A stretch of DNA of 64,000 bases, taken from Pyrenopolyporus hunteri. Its lineage: Eukaryota; Ascomycota; Sordariomycetes; Xylariales; Hypoxylaceae. Below the pieces are notes generated by a model that worked only from the letters and a program-made list of their open reading frames with translations, made no database searches and was not told the origin of the DNA. Shown one piece after another: positions 12,317 through 25,500 of the stretch; position 1 is the stretch's first letter, and each line of letters begins with the position of its first letter. The position numbers and the translations under genes are program-made. The stretch is from NCBI GenBank assembly GCA_902806595.1, contig CADCXC010000003.1, positions 2,728,001-2,792,000 of the forward strand, written 5' to 3'.

Positions 12317-14171
12317 TTAGTTTATAATGGCACCAACGGCCCTGCTCAGAATCCCTTTAACGCCAGTAGGCTTTGCCTTCTCCACGTCAGCCTTGTAGAA
12401 TCTACGTCCCTCGTCGAGCAGGATATGATCCAGGTCAACCCATAATCGCCCACGGTAATATATCTTGGCCCCAATCCATAACACGACAATAAGAATGACA
12501 GAGACGTAATTAGCGAAGAAATTCTCAGCACTAGGAGACTTCCCCAGTGGCCAAACCGAAAGGTAGAACTGAACTATGATGAGGAGGATGCACATGATGA
12601 GACCCCACCAGGGTCCAATCGGATAGATCCAGGACTTCCAAGGGAGCTCATCAGGTGTACGTCCCTGCCTGGCCCAAGCATGGCGGAAGCGAATGTGAGA
12701 GAGGCATATCATGCCCCAACCGAATAAAGTGAAAAGCGACGTGAGATTGGAGAACCAACCAAAAACATCGGCACCGGATTCGCTGACGTTGAGATAGGCA
12801 AGACCGCCACCGAGAACAAAAGTCGGTACTAGGCCGTACCACGGTCGACCGGTCTTGTCAGCCTTTGTTAGCGCCCTCGGCGCCATGTCGAGATAAGCCA
12901 ACCCCATAGCTGTGCGGGAACCACCATAACCCGATATAGATCCGGTTGAAACGACCGAGATGAGGATAACCGCGTTCATCATATGCGCCAGCACGGGGAT
13001 TCCTGCGTCGCGGTAGGCAATGACGAACGGCGAAGCGTTAGTGCCGGTACCGCCGAAGAGATTCTCATTCAGGGGGGAAACGTTGATGGTAATCATGAGC
13101 GATCCGATCAAGTAGAATAGCGATAATCGAAGCCAGATTGAGCCGACAGCATGAGGTATGGCCTTTTTGGGGTTTGCTGTCTCGGCGGCGACTAGGCCGG
13201 AGTTCTCAGATCCTGACATGGCGAAGATGCAAGTAGGCATGACGGCAAGGAAACCCTTGAAGCCGTTCGTAAACGGCATCTCGTTCCAGTAGCGAAAGCC
13301 AACCGCGTCGTAAGCCGCTCCTCCAGCAGACATGACTATCATAGAGACGATAATCACGAAGATCCACCCAAATTTGATCGTGCTAGCAACGACCTCGATC
13401 TCGCCGAAAACGGTGACCGCGCCGATGTTGATTAGGACGATGATTACCAGCCATATGCTAATCCATCCTGCAACAGGGACAGCCGACGTCCAGAATTTTA
13501 TGACGGTATTGGCGGATGCTAGCTCGTTTGCGATCGTGATACTGTAACATCCATCAGTTAGCGATATTTCTCTAGATAGATAAATATTAAATAAGAAAGC
13601 AATTACAATCGGGTAGAGGTCAATGTATCCCTAAGACCGGTACGCTGTATGTGGAGAAAGGGGTATATGTAGGGGGACAAAAACCATTAAAACTCCTTAC
13701 CAGTAGCTAAACCAGTACGACCAGCCGAGAGCAAATGCGGCGGCAGGATCGACGAATTTGCCTTCATTATAATTCATTAGACGGGCACTTCAAAGATTGT
13801 TGTTTGTATGCATTGTACTAACCAGTCCACTGAACGAAGGCCGAAGGCAAGGGATATATGCACGCCATCTCGCCGATAGAATGACTGACACACCAAATCA
13901 TGGACCCAGCGAGACAATAGCCGAGAAAGATACCAGCAGGACCACCGTCCCTCAGGGAGAGGCCACTACCAAGCCATAGACCCATACCAATACTAGAACC
14001 AAGGGCTATCATCGTCAAGTGACGAGTACTAAGCGTGCGCTTCAGCTCGGTATCCGCTCCATGATCTTCATTGTAATAATGGTCGCCGCTGATAGACGGC
14101 TGCTTCTCAGGTAAGTCGTATCCGCTGCCGTTATGCCCAGCGGAAGGGCTTGGCGAATTGTTAACCTCCAT
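12317..14171 (-). CDS. Amino acid permease (APC superfamily, fungal AAT/YAT type)
   Basis: Plasma-membrane amino-acid/proton symporter of the general amino-acid permease type. Three exons, 14171-13823, 13761-13701 and 13541-12317, join in frame to give 544 aa. A charged, hydrophilic N-terminal tail of about 60 residues precedes RTLSTRHLTMIALGSSIGMGLWLGSG (written here as motif pieces: RHLTMIALG, then IGMGLWLGSG), the family's first membrane helix. Further landmarks are GEMACIYPL and the FAMSGSENSGLVAAETANP block, which matches the conserved substrate/loop region. Around twelve hydrophobic segments are present. The tiny second exon (61 nt) encodes the DPAAAFALGWSYWF segment. The substrate cannot be deduced. 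It could serve general nitrogen uptake; nothing ties it to the PKS except distance. Confidence 0.9.
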
Positions 14172-16854
14172 GACCTACTACGATAGAGAAAGGAGAACTA
14201 GAATCGAGGTTGATGGGACTTGGGGATTGAGGGTGGGAGAAACCGTTTGAAAGGGTTAGGGATACCACGAGAGGATGCGCGTCTACTCTTATCAATTTAG
14301 TCTCGACGCCCCCGGCTGTTCTGTGTGTAACAGATCCCGCCGCTCGTAGTTTGGCCTTGGAGGCATGGGAGGATTCGATAAGGAGGACAACGCCAAGTCC
14401 CCCAATTTGATAGCAAGGTGAGCAATTACCCCCATCCTGGTGTTGGTACTTTTCGAGACGGTCCGAAAGTGAAGTCGAATGGTTTTGGGCGTAATATTCT
14501 CTGAATAGCTCGGGTCGGATACCTCTGGGGGGTAGTATGTCCCGACGGACGGATGTCTCAAACTAAATGGCAGCCTTGAGATGATGCAGTACTCAATGCG
14601 CATAATTACATGTACGAGTCCATTAATGGGCAGTCCTTTTCTCGTGGCTTGGTGGCCTAGACCCGGGCTGGCCGGAACGTTGTACAACACGCGTCCATCG
14701 AGCTGAGCGTTGGATATCCCAGCACCGGTATCTACCTTATAAGCAGTTGATAGGTACCTACCTTATTGTATTCGACTCGCACCTCGGATAATCTCACATG
14801 TTAGATTGTTACCTACCTACCTACCATAGTATAGTCGTATAGGTCATTGCAGGATACAGGAACTCACGTATCTGAAAGTTGCAATGCGTTGAATACATCT
14901 CATCCCATCTCGTATGAGGCGTCAGCCGCGTGCTATACCGCCATTGAAAAATTCCTGATGTACAACGTCGATCGCTTTGTAACACACGATGGCGCCGTGA
15001 GGATAGAGAATGCGCCGTCACTCAGCCTTCAGTCACGATCCTGCCAGCTGTAGTAAGATGACTTGCGAGCCATAAACCCCGATCGCTTGTAGATTAGTAC
15101 CTTATCCAGGCGTTGTGGCTGGGCGTGCTCCCTTCCGCTCTCTTATCATAGCGAATCAACAACCTCGACCCATCGTTACACAGGGGGCTTATCCCCCAGG
15201 TGGTATCGTTCTTTATACGTTCAGGCGAACTTCGGTGTGACTTCTAGATGTTCATGACACGAGGGCGAATCCATCCTACGCGGGTAAATATATCAGGTGC
15301 CTTGTAAATCGGTTAGGCTTCTTCGTTGAACTTCCAAGCCGTGCGTCGTCTTATCTCAAGGTGACATGTCATTTCCTTTTTCAAGAACGCTACGTTCCAA
15401 CGCCTCCAATCACAGTCAGCTCATTCATAACAAGAGATAAGGCCGCTCACTTGACCCTGGTCTTACGAAAAGGGGTTAGAAAGATCGATGCGTCTATAGT
15501 TTTACCTACTATGTCTTCTTCGGATCCGAGGCCATGGACCAGGTAACTTCGGTGCTCTCGACGTACTTCTGCGTGTTGTTTTGCAACCATACTTAGTTAC
15601 CTCCCTACCTAGGTAGGTAAATAATTATACCTTTAACTTCTCGTAACTACGGTTGAGCATTTGAAGCTAGGTAGGTACACCATCTTAGATGCGCATCATT
15701 TTCAGGCTCCAGATTTTTATAATATACTCATTCATATCTACCAATTTAATACTTTATCGTTGATGGTTTGACGATAATTATGAGAATTTATAAAGTCGTT
15801 TAAGTATAACACATGAACCCAAAGCAACCTTAGTAGTTGAGCCCAAACGCTAACCCGTTTCGGTAATTGAAGGGTCGATTTGAGTGAGGACGCAGATGAG
15901 CCCAAACCTCCCCTAGTACTTGATCCCAAACGCTAACCTAATACGGTAATGTTTGCCAACCCATTATGGTGGAAGCTGGTGAACCCAAAGTTCCCTTGAG
16001 ACTTGAGCCCAAACGCTAACCTAATATGGCGAAGGCTGATCTTATGAAGAGAAGATGTAAGAGGAATTATGTATACCTATATTTGTGCAAACAAGAATAT
16101 TATAATGCAAACACAAATTCTGCATTGTCATCTAATACAGTCATGTGACCAAGCATCTGGTCATACACGTGATGATACTTTCTATTCCTAGCTAAAGTGG
16201 CTGCTCTCATTCACGCGCCGCCTGGGCACTGCACATCGGTTCAAGATTATTGAGACACTTTATAATACATACATTCTTTCGCCTGCGGGTAGGCGCCCGT
16301 AAAAATCTACAACTTTGTATAAAATAGGCACTCTCTGAAGCTATACTCACATTTTCTATTATATTGACTAGACATTTTTTTAATTGATGCGCAGTGCTCG
16401 GAGGGCGCGTAGATGCGTAGGTAGTTAGGGCTAGTATGTTTTGCTAATGCCACGAAGGGCGGCATTTGTCGTGTGTAACGAGCTTTGTTTCCTAGGAGGG
16501 TCCATTTATGGCTTTCCCTTGAGCACCCGCTCATGAGCCGGCTACTTAAATTCACATCTAGTAGACTTGCCGACTATGTCTCCATATTCTCTAACGTAAC
16601 GCGAACAAGAATCATCCGGCCAGGGCCAATTTGGAAGGCGAATATCTCTGGTTCCTTGGCGTATGAAAAGTGCGCTAATAGTATTGCCGTATGGACGCAC
16701 GGGTTTGGTTTCGCCATGATCGACGCAAGGATAGTTCCAACGAGCCCCTGAGCAGTTACGACTGCGAGGGGGCTCCGAATATATTTAAGAAAACCGTGAT
16801 GGCATCACTCTAGTTGCCATCTCGGCATGCCTTAGCTACGAGAATGACAATATA
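14172..16854. other. Intergenic region with tandem repeat and TACC/GGTA runs
   Basis: I find no credible gene. It contains TACCTACC-type runs around 14807-14824, a TACCTAGGTA palindrome at 15606-15615, and the 83-bp tandem repeat listed separately. Candidate frames at 14292-14690 and 15361-15546 lack recognisable features. Confidence 0.5.
15813..16035. repeat. Three-copy tandem repeat, period 83 bp
   Basis: Copies begin at about 15813, 15896 and 15979, exactly 83 bp apart. Each starts with TGARCCCAAA, followed about 17 bp later by a conserved GAKCCCAAACGCTAACC core and then a degenerate CGGTAAT. The third copy is incomplete at its right end. The copies have diverged by substitution while keeping length. 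No open frame spans the array. Confidence 0.8.
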
Positions 16855-19156
16855 ATGAGGCTCACTTACCTATTCGCGACTTCAGTAGCCACCAGCACGG
16901 CTGCAACAGCCGCACTTGAAGTTGATCTGCCAATTTCAGCGAGATCGGACGAGGTTGAGTCGGACTGGACGGCTGTCTTCTATGATGCTATAAATCCCAT
17001 CCTCATCGGTAATGACGGTGGTGCTAGCTCGGGTGGCCTCCGTCTCTTCGACCTAGATGGGGAAACGCCGTTGACAGAGACGAAGCACGAGACACCTGGC
17101 CGAACTAAGCTCGTGGCAACCGTGTATGGTATTGACGGGAAAGATCTCATTGTTACCATCGCCCAGCCGGATTCTTACTTTCGCCTCTACGATATAACCA
17201 CGGCAGAGCAGGTTGGCGATCCTCTTGCACATACCCTAGGAGACTGGTCGGCGCTCTGTGCTTGGAAGAGCCGGAGTAGCGGAGAACAATATCTGTACTT
17301 GTTTGGCAAAAAGCAAGCTCTACAACTTCTCCTAAGGGGGCGCAACGGAGCTTACGAGATTGCCGAGATCCAAACTTTCGAAACCCCAGTCGAAGCATCA
17401 TCGTGCGCCATCTCTCTGTCTGCGGAATCGGTTTACTTCGCGGCTGACGACGATACAGCGGTTTACGCATTCGCGGCAGCGGAGACAGTTGCGGTACCCG
17501 AGATCAGCGTTTTGGGCGACGCGGACCATGGCGTCACCGGCCTTGCGGCCTATTCTGGAAGCAACTCGGACTATATCCTGGTTGCGCAAGAGGATATCAT
17601 AGCAGTCTATGACACGTCGTTCGCATTTTTGGGGTCTATGAAGATTATCGGCGATGAAAAGATTAAAATTGAGGGGTTGAATCTCTATCAAGCGCTGACG
17701 CAAAAATACCCGGCGGGTGTGCTAACCTATGCTATCAAAAGCGACTCGGGGGAAGGGTTCGCCGTTAGCTCTCTAGAGACCGCATTCGGCGAATTAGGCC
17801 TAGATTTAAATACTGATTACGATCCACGTAAGGGGCTAAGCAACTCCCCTAGCCCTATTTGCTCGGAGTGCAATTCCAGCGGTTTCTGTCGCGATAGCGA
17901 TGGAGACGCGGGTGAGCTGTTGTGCTCATGTTTCGCCGGATTTGAAGGCGACGATTGTGCAGTATTTACGTGTCGTAACGGCTGCTCAGCCCACGGCAAG
18001 TGTGTCGGGGCGAATTTATGCCAATGCGATGAAGGCTGGGGTGGTTTATACTGCGCTTTCAAAGTCGTCCAAGCCGTCGCCGAAACGGACGCTAATGGTG
18101 GTGATGGGGACGACCCTGCAATCTGGATATCGCCGATCGATAAGGCGGCGTCAAGGATAATTACGACTACCAAGTCGAAAGAAGGTGCAGGACTTGGGGT
18201 GTTTGACCTCGAGGGGAAATTGCTGCAGACCATAGAAGCTGGGGAACCAGACAATGTCGACGTAATATACAATTTTCGAGCTGGAGATAGGACCATTGAT
18301 TTGGCATACGCCGCATGTCGAACGGATAATACTCTATGGTATGCTTGGTTAAACGATTGCCTAAAACCCACGTTCTCCTAAACTAATGCCCCGCAGCCTC
18401 TTCGAAATTACGAGCGACGGCACCCTGCAGACTATAGCCGGCGGCTCGCAGCCGATTAAGGACGATTATGACGTCTACGGCAGCTGTGTATACCGCTCGC
18501 GCATCAGTGGCAAACAGTATCTTTTCGTCAACGCGAAGTCGGCTGAGTATCTACAATACGAACTGTCGTGGGTTGATGACGCATTGCAAACTACCTTCGT
18601 CCGAAACTTTACTGGCGGTTCCGGAGGCCAAGTTGAGGGCTGTGTCTCGGACGAGGCAAACGGCTGGATCATCATTGGCGAGGAACCGCACGCCCTCTGG
18701 CGTTATGGTGCGGAGCCGGACGACGATGTCAGCGAGGGATTCCTCATTGGCGAAGTTGGCGATGGAAACATGTATGCAGATGTTGAGGGTGTGACACTAG
18801 TTGAAGGTCCATCAGCGGATAAAGGCTTCATTATTGTTAGCCAGCAAGGTGTAAGTGCGTACAATGTGTATCGTCGGGCGCCTCCACACGACTTCGTCGA
18901 GACATTCACGATATATGAGAATTCGGAAAGAGGAATTGATGCTGTAACCAACACAGACGGGCTTGCAGCTGTCGGCGCGGCCCTCGGTAGCGCGTTTCCC
19001 GGAGGGTTAATAGTTGTCCACGACGACGCCAATGAACTACCGGAAGGGGGCACAAGTGATAAAGCGAGTTACAAGCTGGTTAGGCTCGAGGATGTGCTTA
19101 CAGTTGAGTTGATGAAGGAGGTCGATCCGAACTGGGATCCTAGGGCGCCATGGTAG
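16855..19156 (+). CDS. Secreted 3-phytase-like protein: two beta-propeller phytase domains joined by EGF-like cysteine clusters
   Basis: Two exons, 16855-18338 and 18397-19156, join across a 58-nt intron (GT-AG, CTAAACTAAT branch region) to give 747 aa. The N-terminus has a signal peptide (MRLTYLFATSVATSTAATA). Residues about 30-325 resemble a beta-propeller phytase domain. Residues about 335-400 hold two EGF-like clusters (CSECNSSGFC ... CSCFAGFEGDDC and CRNGCSAHGKC ... CQCDEGWGGLYC). Residues about 405-747 form a second propeller with the family's characteristic DGDDPAIW near its start and DVEGVTL and GIDAVTNTDGLA blocks. Beta-propeller phytases release phosphate from inositol hexakisphosphate using Ca2+. 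The second propeller looks the more canonical; the first lacks an obvious DDPAIW motif and may be the incomplete, helper-type domain. It probably works outside the cell. Confidence 0.87.
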
Positions 19157-19503
19157 CACTTGAGAAGACTTATCCTAGGCAATTAGAACCATGGTGTATT
19201 CTAAAGTTCACCTGGTTGAAAGCCAACTTAGTGTCATAGAGCTCTCATACAGTAACTACCATGACCTTAGATGAGCGTGTTGGAACAATCTATAAATTAG
19301 AACCTATGGAATAGCTATAGAGAAGGAGTTATTACTAGCCAAGCTTAATATACCAAACGAAAAAGCAACCAACCAGAACAGCCTACAGCTAATGTGTATA
19401 CAGGAATAAGTCTAACAGCCCGAAGCAAAGGAGAAGGAAGATAAGCCAGATCCTCCACAACACCGTCGTCATTCTAATCGTTTCATATGTCTGTGGTATG
19501 TAT
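19157..19503. other. Convergent intergenic region between phytase-like and PKS genes
   Basis: This short AT-rich spacer lies between two convergent 3' ends. I see no gene or repeat. Confidence 0.5.
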
Positions 19504-22500
19504 CTAGAAGTGGACCAGCTTGCTCTTAACGCAAACGGCCTTGGATAATGTCTGGATGGAGCCGCTCGAAAGCAGCTCGAGAACCTGCAGCGTGGCCTCG
19601 AACTCACGCGTGATGAAGTTGCGGATCTCGATCGCGACGAGCGAGTCTAGTGGGTAGTGGGATAGGGAGCGAGTCACGTCGAGGTCCTCGAGCTCCATCA
19701 TCATGACGGCGGCCAGCTTGTGCACGAGGCCGTCGCAGACCACGGCTTCGGCCTCCTCGAGTGTCTTGGCTGCCTTGAGCGCTGCATTGTACGAGATGGC
19801 CTTCGCGCCGCCTGAAGCCGCGGCGTCGGCGGCCGCAGCAGCCTCCATAGCTTCGCGCAAGTGCTTGCACTTAGCATCGGGGGTCCAGAATGGTTGCATG
19901 CTTGGTGTGATGCGCATGCCTGTGATAGTGTGGTTGTTGCATGCAGTAGCCAGGTTTCCGCTGATGGCGGCGCCGAGCAAAGCTAATACTTCAGCCTCGC
20001 AGATAGTATCGCTACCAAGGTTCTTGGCGACCTCGGCGGCTTTCTCGAGGTCCTCTGCCAGGTAACCGGAGTCTGAGATGGCTGTAAGATCGAGAGATGA
20101 GGCAGGCAGGCCGAGAGAAAGACGGTATTGGACGAATGCGTTTAGGAAGCAGTTAGCTGCGGCGTATGCAGCTTGACCTCTGTTGCCGACGGCACCGGCG
20201 ACGGATGAGATGGCGACGAAGAAGTCAAGTGGGGTGCCGGCAAGGGCGTTATGGAAGTTCCAGGCACCTTGGACCTTGGACTCGATGACGGTTGTGTATT
20301 GATCATATGCCATCTTCTCGAACAAGACGTCCTGTTGAGTGTTAGTGAACCGCTTGGAATAAGGAGTCGAGAGAGAAAACTCACGTGGAGGACCATAGCA
20401 CCGTGGATCACGCCCCTGACGGGAGGCAGACCCTCCAAACCATGTCGGATCAGTTCTTCGACTGACGAGGGGTTGGCAACATCACAGCGGCGCACCACGA
20501 TTTGGGCACCAACAGAGGCGGCTTCGTCAATTAGATCCTTGACCTTACCAGTCGCGCTGCCACTTCGCGAGACTAAGACTAGGTGTCCCGCGCCTCGACT
20601 CACCATCCACCGAGCCATGCTTCTTCCGAGACCACCCGTACCACCGATGAGGATGTAAGATGCATCGGCTTTGAGTAACTGGGCGGGTTTTCTGGGGGGT
20701 GTGGCCTTGACGACGTCATGCGCATGCGGTACCACAATTAGTTTTCCGTGGGACTTCGCGGCATGCAACGTCTTGAATGCGGATTCAACCTCGGATATAG
20801 GGAAGACGGTAATTGGGGAGATGGGTCGGATCTTGCCGTATCTCATCAACTTTGATACGTCAGACAGAAGCCTCTGTAGCAGCTTGGGCCTCTCGGCAGC
20901 AATAGCCATGATGTCGACGGTCATGAAACTGGCATTGTGTTCGAACTGTGTCGTCTCCAGCCGGGTACTAGTATTGGTATCCCGAGCACCAATATCGATC
21001 AGGCGGCCGAACTTGTTGAGGCAGTTCCAGCTCTCTCGAAGGCCGTCTCCGGCGAGGCAGTTCAATACCACGTCAACACCAACGTTGTTCGTAGCTTGGC
21101 GGACGGCATCGCCAAAGGACAGGTTTCTGCTGTAGAAAATGCGGTCTTCTGGTAAACCGTACTCCTTGATCAGGAATTCCTTCTTTTCCGTGCTTCCCAC
21201 GGTTGCGAAAACCTTTGCGCCAACCATCTGTGCGAGAGAGATGGCAGCTTGGCCGACTGCTCCAGCAGCAGCGTGGATTAATACAGTCTCGTCCTCGTTT
21301 AGCCTACCGAGCTCAACAAGCGAGTAATACGCAGTGCTGTAGGCGAGAGGAAGAGTGGCGCCCTCTTCGAACTGCATGTCTGAGGGAAGCTTGAATGCGA
21401 ACGAAGCCTTGGTGCGAGCTGATGTAGCAAATGCGCCCTTGGTTATAGCGGCCACTCTGTCGCCCACTCGAATGTTCTTCACATCCTTGCCTATTGCAGT
21501 AACTACACCACTGGCTTCCACGCCAAAGTCGTGAGTTGCAAGCTTTCCATGGGCAGCCGTAAGGTCCCTGTGGTTGACGCCGACGGCGTGGACCTTAATC
21601 TCAATGTCCTCGCCATTAAGGGGCGCCTCAGTGACGACGTCATCAATGAAATGTAGTGTGTCAAGAGCGCCGGCGTCCCCAATGGCCATCTTGAGCTGTC
21701 GATCGGAAGTTCCGAATGGAGTTTGCTGAAGCGCCGAAGGCTTCGTCTCCCGATGGACAATCTCGTTCATTGCTGGGTCGTTGATAATTCGTGGGGTAAA
21801 GAATGAACCATTTCTCTCCATGAACTCCAGTTCACCGTCTAAGGAATTGCTCTTGCCAAAGACGGCGGTGAATACCTTAAGGATGGCCTCTGACGTTTGT
21901 TCGTTGGAGAGCTGGTTACGGCCGTCGAGGTCTAAGGTAGAGAATGGAAGTAGTGTCTCTGAACGGATAGTCCTGCTTAGGCCGAGAATCATGTTTAGGT
22001 CCGGAGAAGTTGAGTTGTCGTAGGCGCCCCGAACGACCCACAAAGCGCCTTGAACTGATGTGAGCATCTTCTGTAAGGCACCAAACTCGTCGGCCTTCAA
22101 CTGCGATAGGAGGGGTTTGTCAATTTCGGACAAGAAAATAAGCAGTTTGTTCTCGGCGTTCGCTTCAAGGAGGCTAGTAGTGTTGGGCAGCTTGCCGGTA
22201 ATCCGTTGCAACGCCTCGGCTAAGCTAAAGGCCACTTGAGTCTGTAAACTACCAGATCCATACACGATCTCAATATCCGTGTCAGGAAGTTCGCAATCAC
22301 CGACGGGGACCCATTCCGATGATGCGCTGTCGGACTCGACCGAAACTGGATCAAGGATTGGTTCCCAGTCGAGCTTGTAGCAGAGCTCACGATGAGCATC
22401 CTGGTCACCTTGCGTCTCACGGTCCAAAATAGGAGCGATGGTAAGGCCGTCTAATCTGATGAGAGGCTCGGCCGCATTGGACTCGGTGGTGGCAAACATG

Positions 22501-25500
22501 GTCATCTTCGTCGGCCTTGGGCTATCGGTCGGAAGGGACCCTAGGCAATAAGCTCGGAATGTCTGCCCGGGCGTCTTGGCAACGTCGATGACATCTTTCG
22601 AAATAGAAACGCTTGACACTGATGAAGGCAGGTAGATAGTCTCTGGGGATTCCTTTCCGGAGCCGGCGATAGGCCAATACATGGAGATAAGAGATTCAAG
22701 GAATGAGGGTTGGATAACGGTGTCGGTTACATAATGGTTGGGCATCTCCTTTGCAATATCAGGGACGAGAAGATCAGCTTGGGAGCAAGAGCTCGAAGCC
22801 TTGCAGTTGGTGACTCCTTGGAATGTAGGGCCATAAGAAACGCCAACCTCGGCCAGGCTGTCGTAGAGCTCCTCCATGGCTACAGGTGACGACGCAGCGG
22901 CATTTATGTCAGAGATGGTCGACTGTAAACGAACTCGTGAAGCGAGGTGTTGTCTGGCATCATCGACACCGTTTGACTGGTGCGCCTGGACGGCGATCAA
23001 CCCTTTGCAGTGTTCTTTCCATCCCTTGCTCTTCGTCCATGAGCAGATTCTGAACTCGTCCCACACTTCTGAGGAGACTAGGGTCCCTTCTTGGTGTGGC
23101 CTGAGAGTCGTGGTCATTTCAACGTCCTCATCTGGGATGACCAAAGGAGCAATGACAGACACGTCTCGGAGCTCGAACTTGTCGAAGTGCACACCGCCTT
23201 GTATGGCTCTCTGAGAAGCTGCCTCCACTGCCATTGAGACGTAGCCCGACAATGGGAATATTGTCAAAGATTGGATCTTATGATGCTGTAACCATGGGAG
23301 ATCATCCAGACGCACGATGTTCCTCCATGTAGGCTCAAGATCGTTAGAGTAGTTGGCTACGGTGCCGAGGATGTCATTTCGCGGTGCTGTCCTGTTCTTG
23401 TGCATATGTGTCATGCGAGATTCATGCCAGTATTTGGACGAGTAGTTCCAAGGGTATCGTGGCAAGTCGCTCAGCAGCATCGGCGCTTTACCTGGTTTAG
23501 GGAAGTTGATAGCCTCAAAGTCAATCGGGGCGCCTTTGGAGAACAGCGAAGCAGCAACATCGAGCGCTGTTTCTACTGCGTCCTTCTTTCGCGAAAGTGC
23601 GGAGGCGTACGGGATCTTGGCCGCGTCACCACCGACAGCTTTCAGGATCTGCTTGAGGGGCCCTTGAAGAGCGGAGTGAGGGCCAAGCTCAAGAAGCATA
23701 TTAACGCCGGTTCTATGGCCATCGATCGGCTCAAGCATACTCTGCACTGCTTCGTTGAATCTTACGGGGCATGTGAGGTTTTGCACCCAATATGATGATT
23801 CGAGCTCCTTGCCGTCGATGCGTCGGCCGAGCAGCGAAGAGTGGAACCTAACTTCGGTAGATATAGGGCCTTCAAGCTCATCAATTGAGGCTTGGTAGTC
23901 TTTGGCGAGGAGGTTCATGTGATGGGAGTGGTATGCTGTGTCGACGAATAGCTTCCTATTGAAGAGTTGCTTCTCCTCGACGACCTTCTTCAACTCATCG
24001 ATACCCGCCTCGTCACCCGAGATCGTAAGACTGCTAGGGCTGTTGTAGCAGGCAATCTTGACCTCCCCATCTTTGAGATTAGAGATGAGAGGTTCGAATT
24101 CTTCTTTGCTCCCTCCGACAGCCATCATGGAACCTCGAAGGCCAGGGTACCTCTCCTTCAAGACGGGGATGAGACGACCTCGATGGTAAGCGATAGACAT
24201 ACACGCCTCAAACGTAAGAATGCCAGCAGCATAGGCCGCACCGATTTCTCCACTGGAGTGGCCGGCCACAGCGGTAGGTCGGACACCCCACGATCGTATT
24301 AGATCGACCAAAGCCAATTGAATGGCTGTGCAGGATGGTTGACTAATATGAGCCGCACCAACAGCCGAGGTCTTCTCATCCTTACTTAGCTCCTCAACCA
24401 GCGACCAAGGCGCGCCCAAAGACCTCAAGCATTCATCCGCATAATCGATGGCTTTGGTGAAGATTGGGTATTGCTCATAGAGCTCGCGGCCCATGCCGTA
24501 CCACTGGGCACCCTGTCCGGTGAAGATGAACCCAATCCTGAGCGGGTCTACCTCCTTTCCAGGGGTGATCTTTTGGCTATTGATGGCATCAATGAAATCG
24601 AACGACCTCAGAGCCGGGATTGCCACTCTCCATTGCAGATGAGATCGTCGCTGACCTAGCGTGTAAGCGACATCTGCCATCAGGTCTTTTTGGAACATCT
24701 CGGGTCTTTGCTCCAAGTAGATGACCAGACTCTTCAAGACAGCTTCAAGCGTGGCCTTGTCGTTCGCAGTGACAGCGAAAAGCTTCCTGCCCGGGTTGTC
24801 GTTCTTGAGGTCGGCATCATTCTTGGGTCCTCTTTGGAGGAAAGGCACCTTTTCGAGCACGACGTGGGCGTTGGTGCCGCCGAATCCGAAGTTGTTGACG
24901 CTGATGTACTTCTTATTCCGCGGCCACGGGCGTTGGCTAACAGGTACCTGTTCTTAGTGAGCGATATATTCTAACGTTGTGAGAGTAAGTTCAGTTGGCA
25001 ATCGAACCTTGAGATTCCACTCTTTCCAGGGGATCTTCTCATTGGGGTACTTGAAGTCGTGATTTGGCAGGATGAAGCCTCGCTCCAGCATAAGAGCAGA
25101 CTTGATAACCGCCACTATACCAGAAGCGCCCTCGAGGTGGCCAATATTCGACTTGACAGACCCGATATACAGGGGGTCCCGTGGCGTTCGATTGGCGCCC
25201 AGTACATTATGAATGGCTGTGGCTTCAATAGGGTCCCCCACGCGCGTCCCTGTTCCGTGTGCTTCCACGAAACCGCAATCCGAAGGATTGATCCCGGCAT
25301 TAGTGTATACTTGGCGCATTAATTTTTCTGTCATCAGAGATTAGCTGAGTCCCGACTAACGCTCTGGATCCTCTTACCTTGCGCATCGCCGGACGGCATC
25401 GTAATACCAGGCGTCTTACCATCCTGGTTGATACCGCTTCCGACGATGATGGCTCTAATCTGGTCATTGTCTCTGCGAGCCTGCTCGAGCGGTTTGAGAA

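Noticed and set aside
18386..19156. A separate second gene starting with MPRSLFEI
   Set aside because: The 58-nt intron at 18339-18396 joins it in frame to the upstream phytase-like exon, restoring an unbroken propeller.
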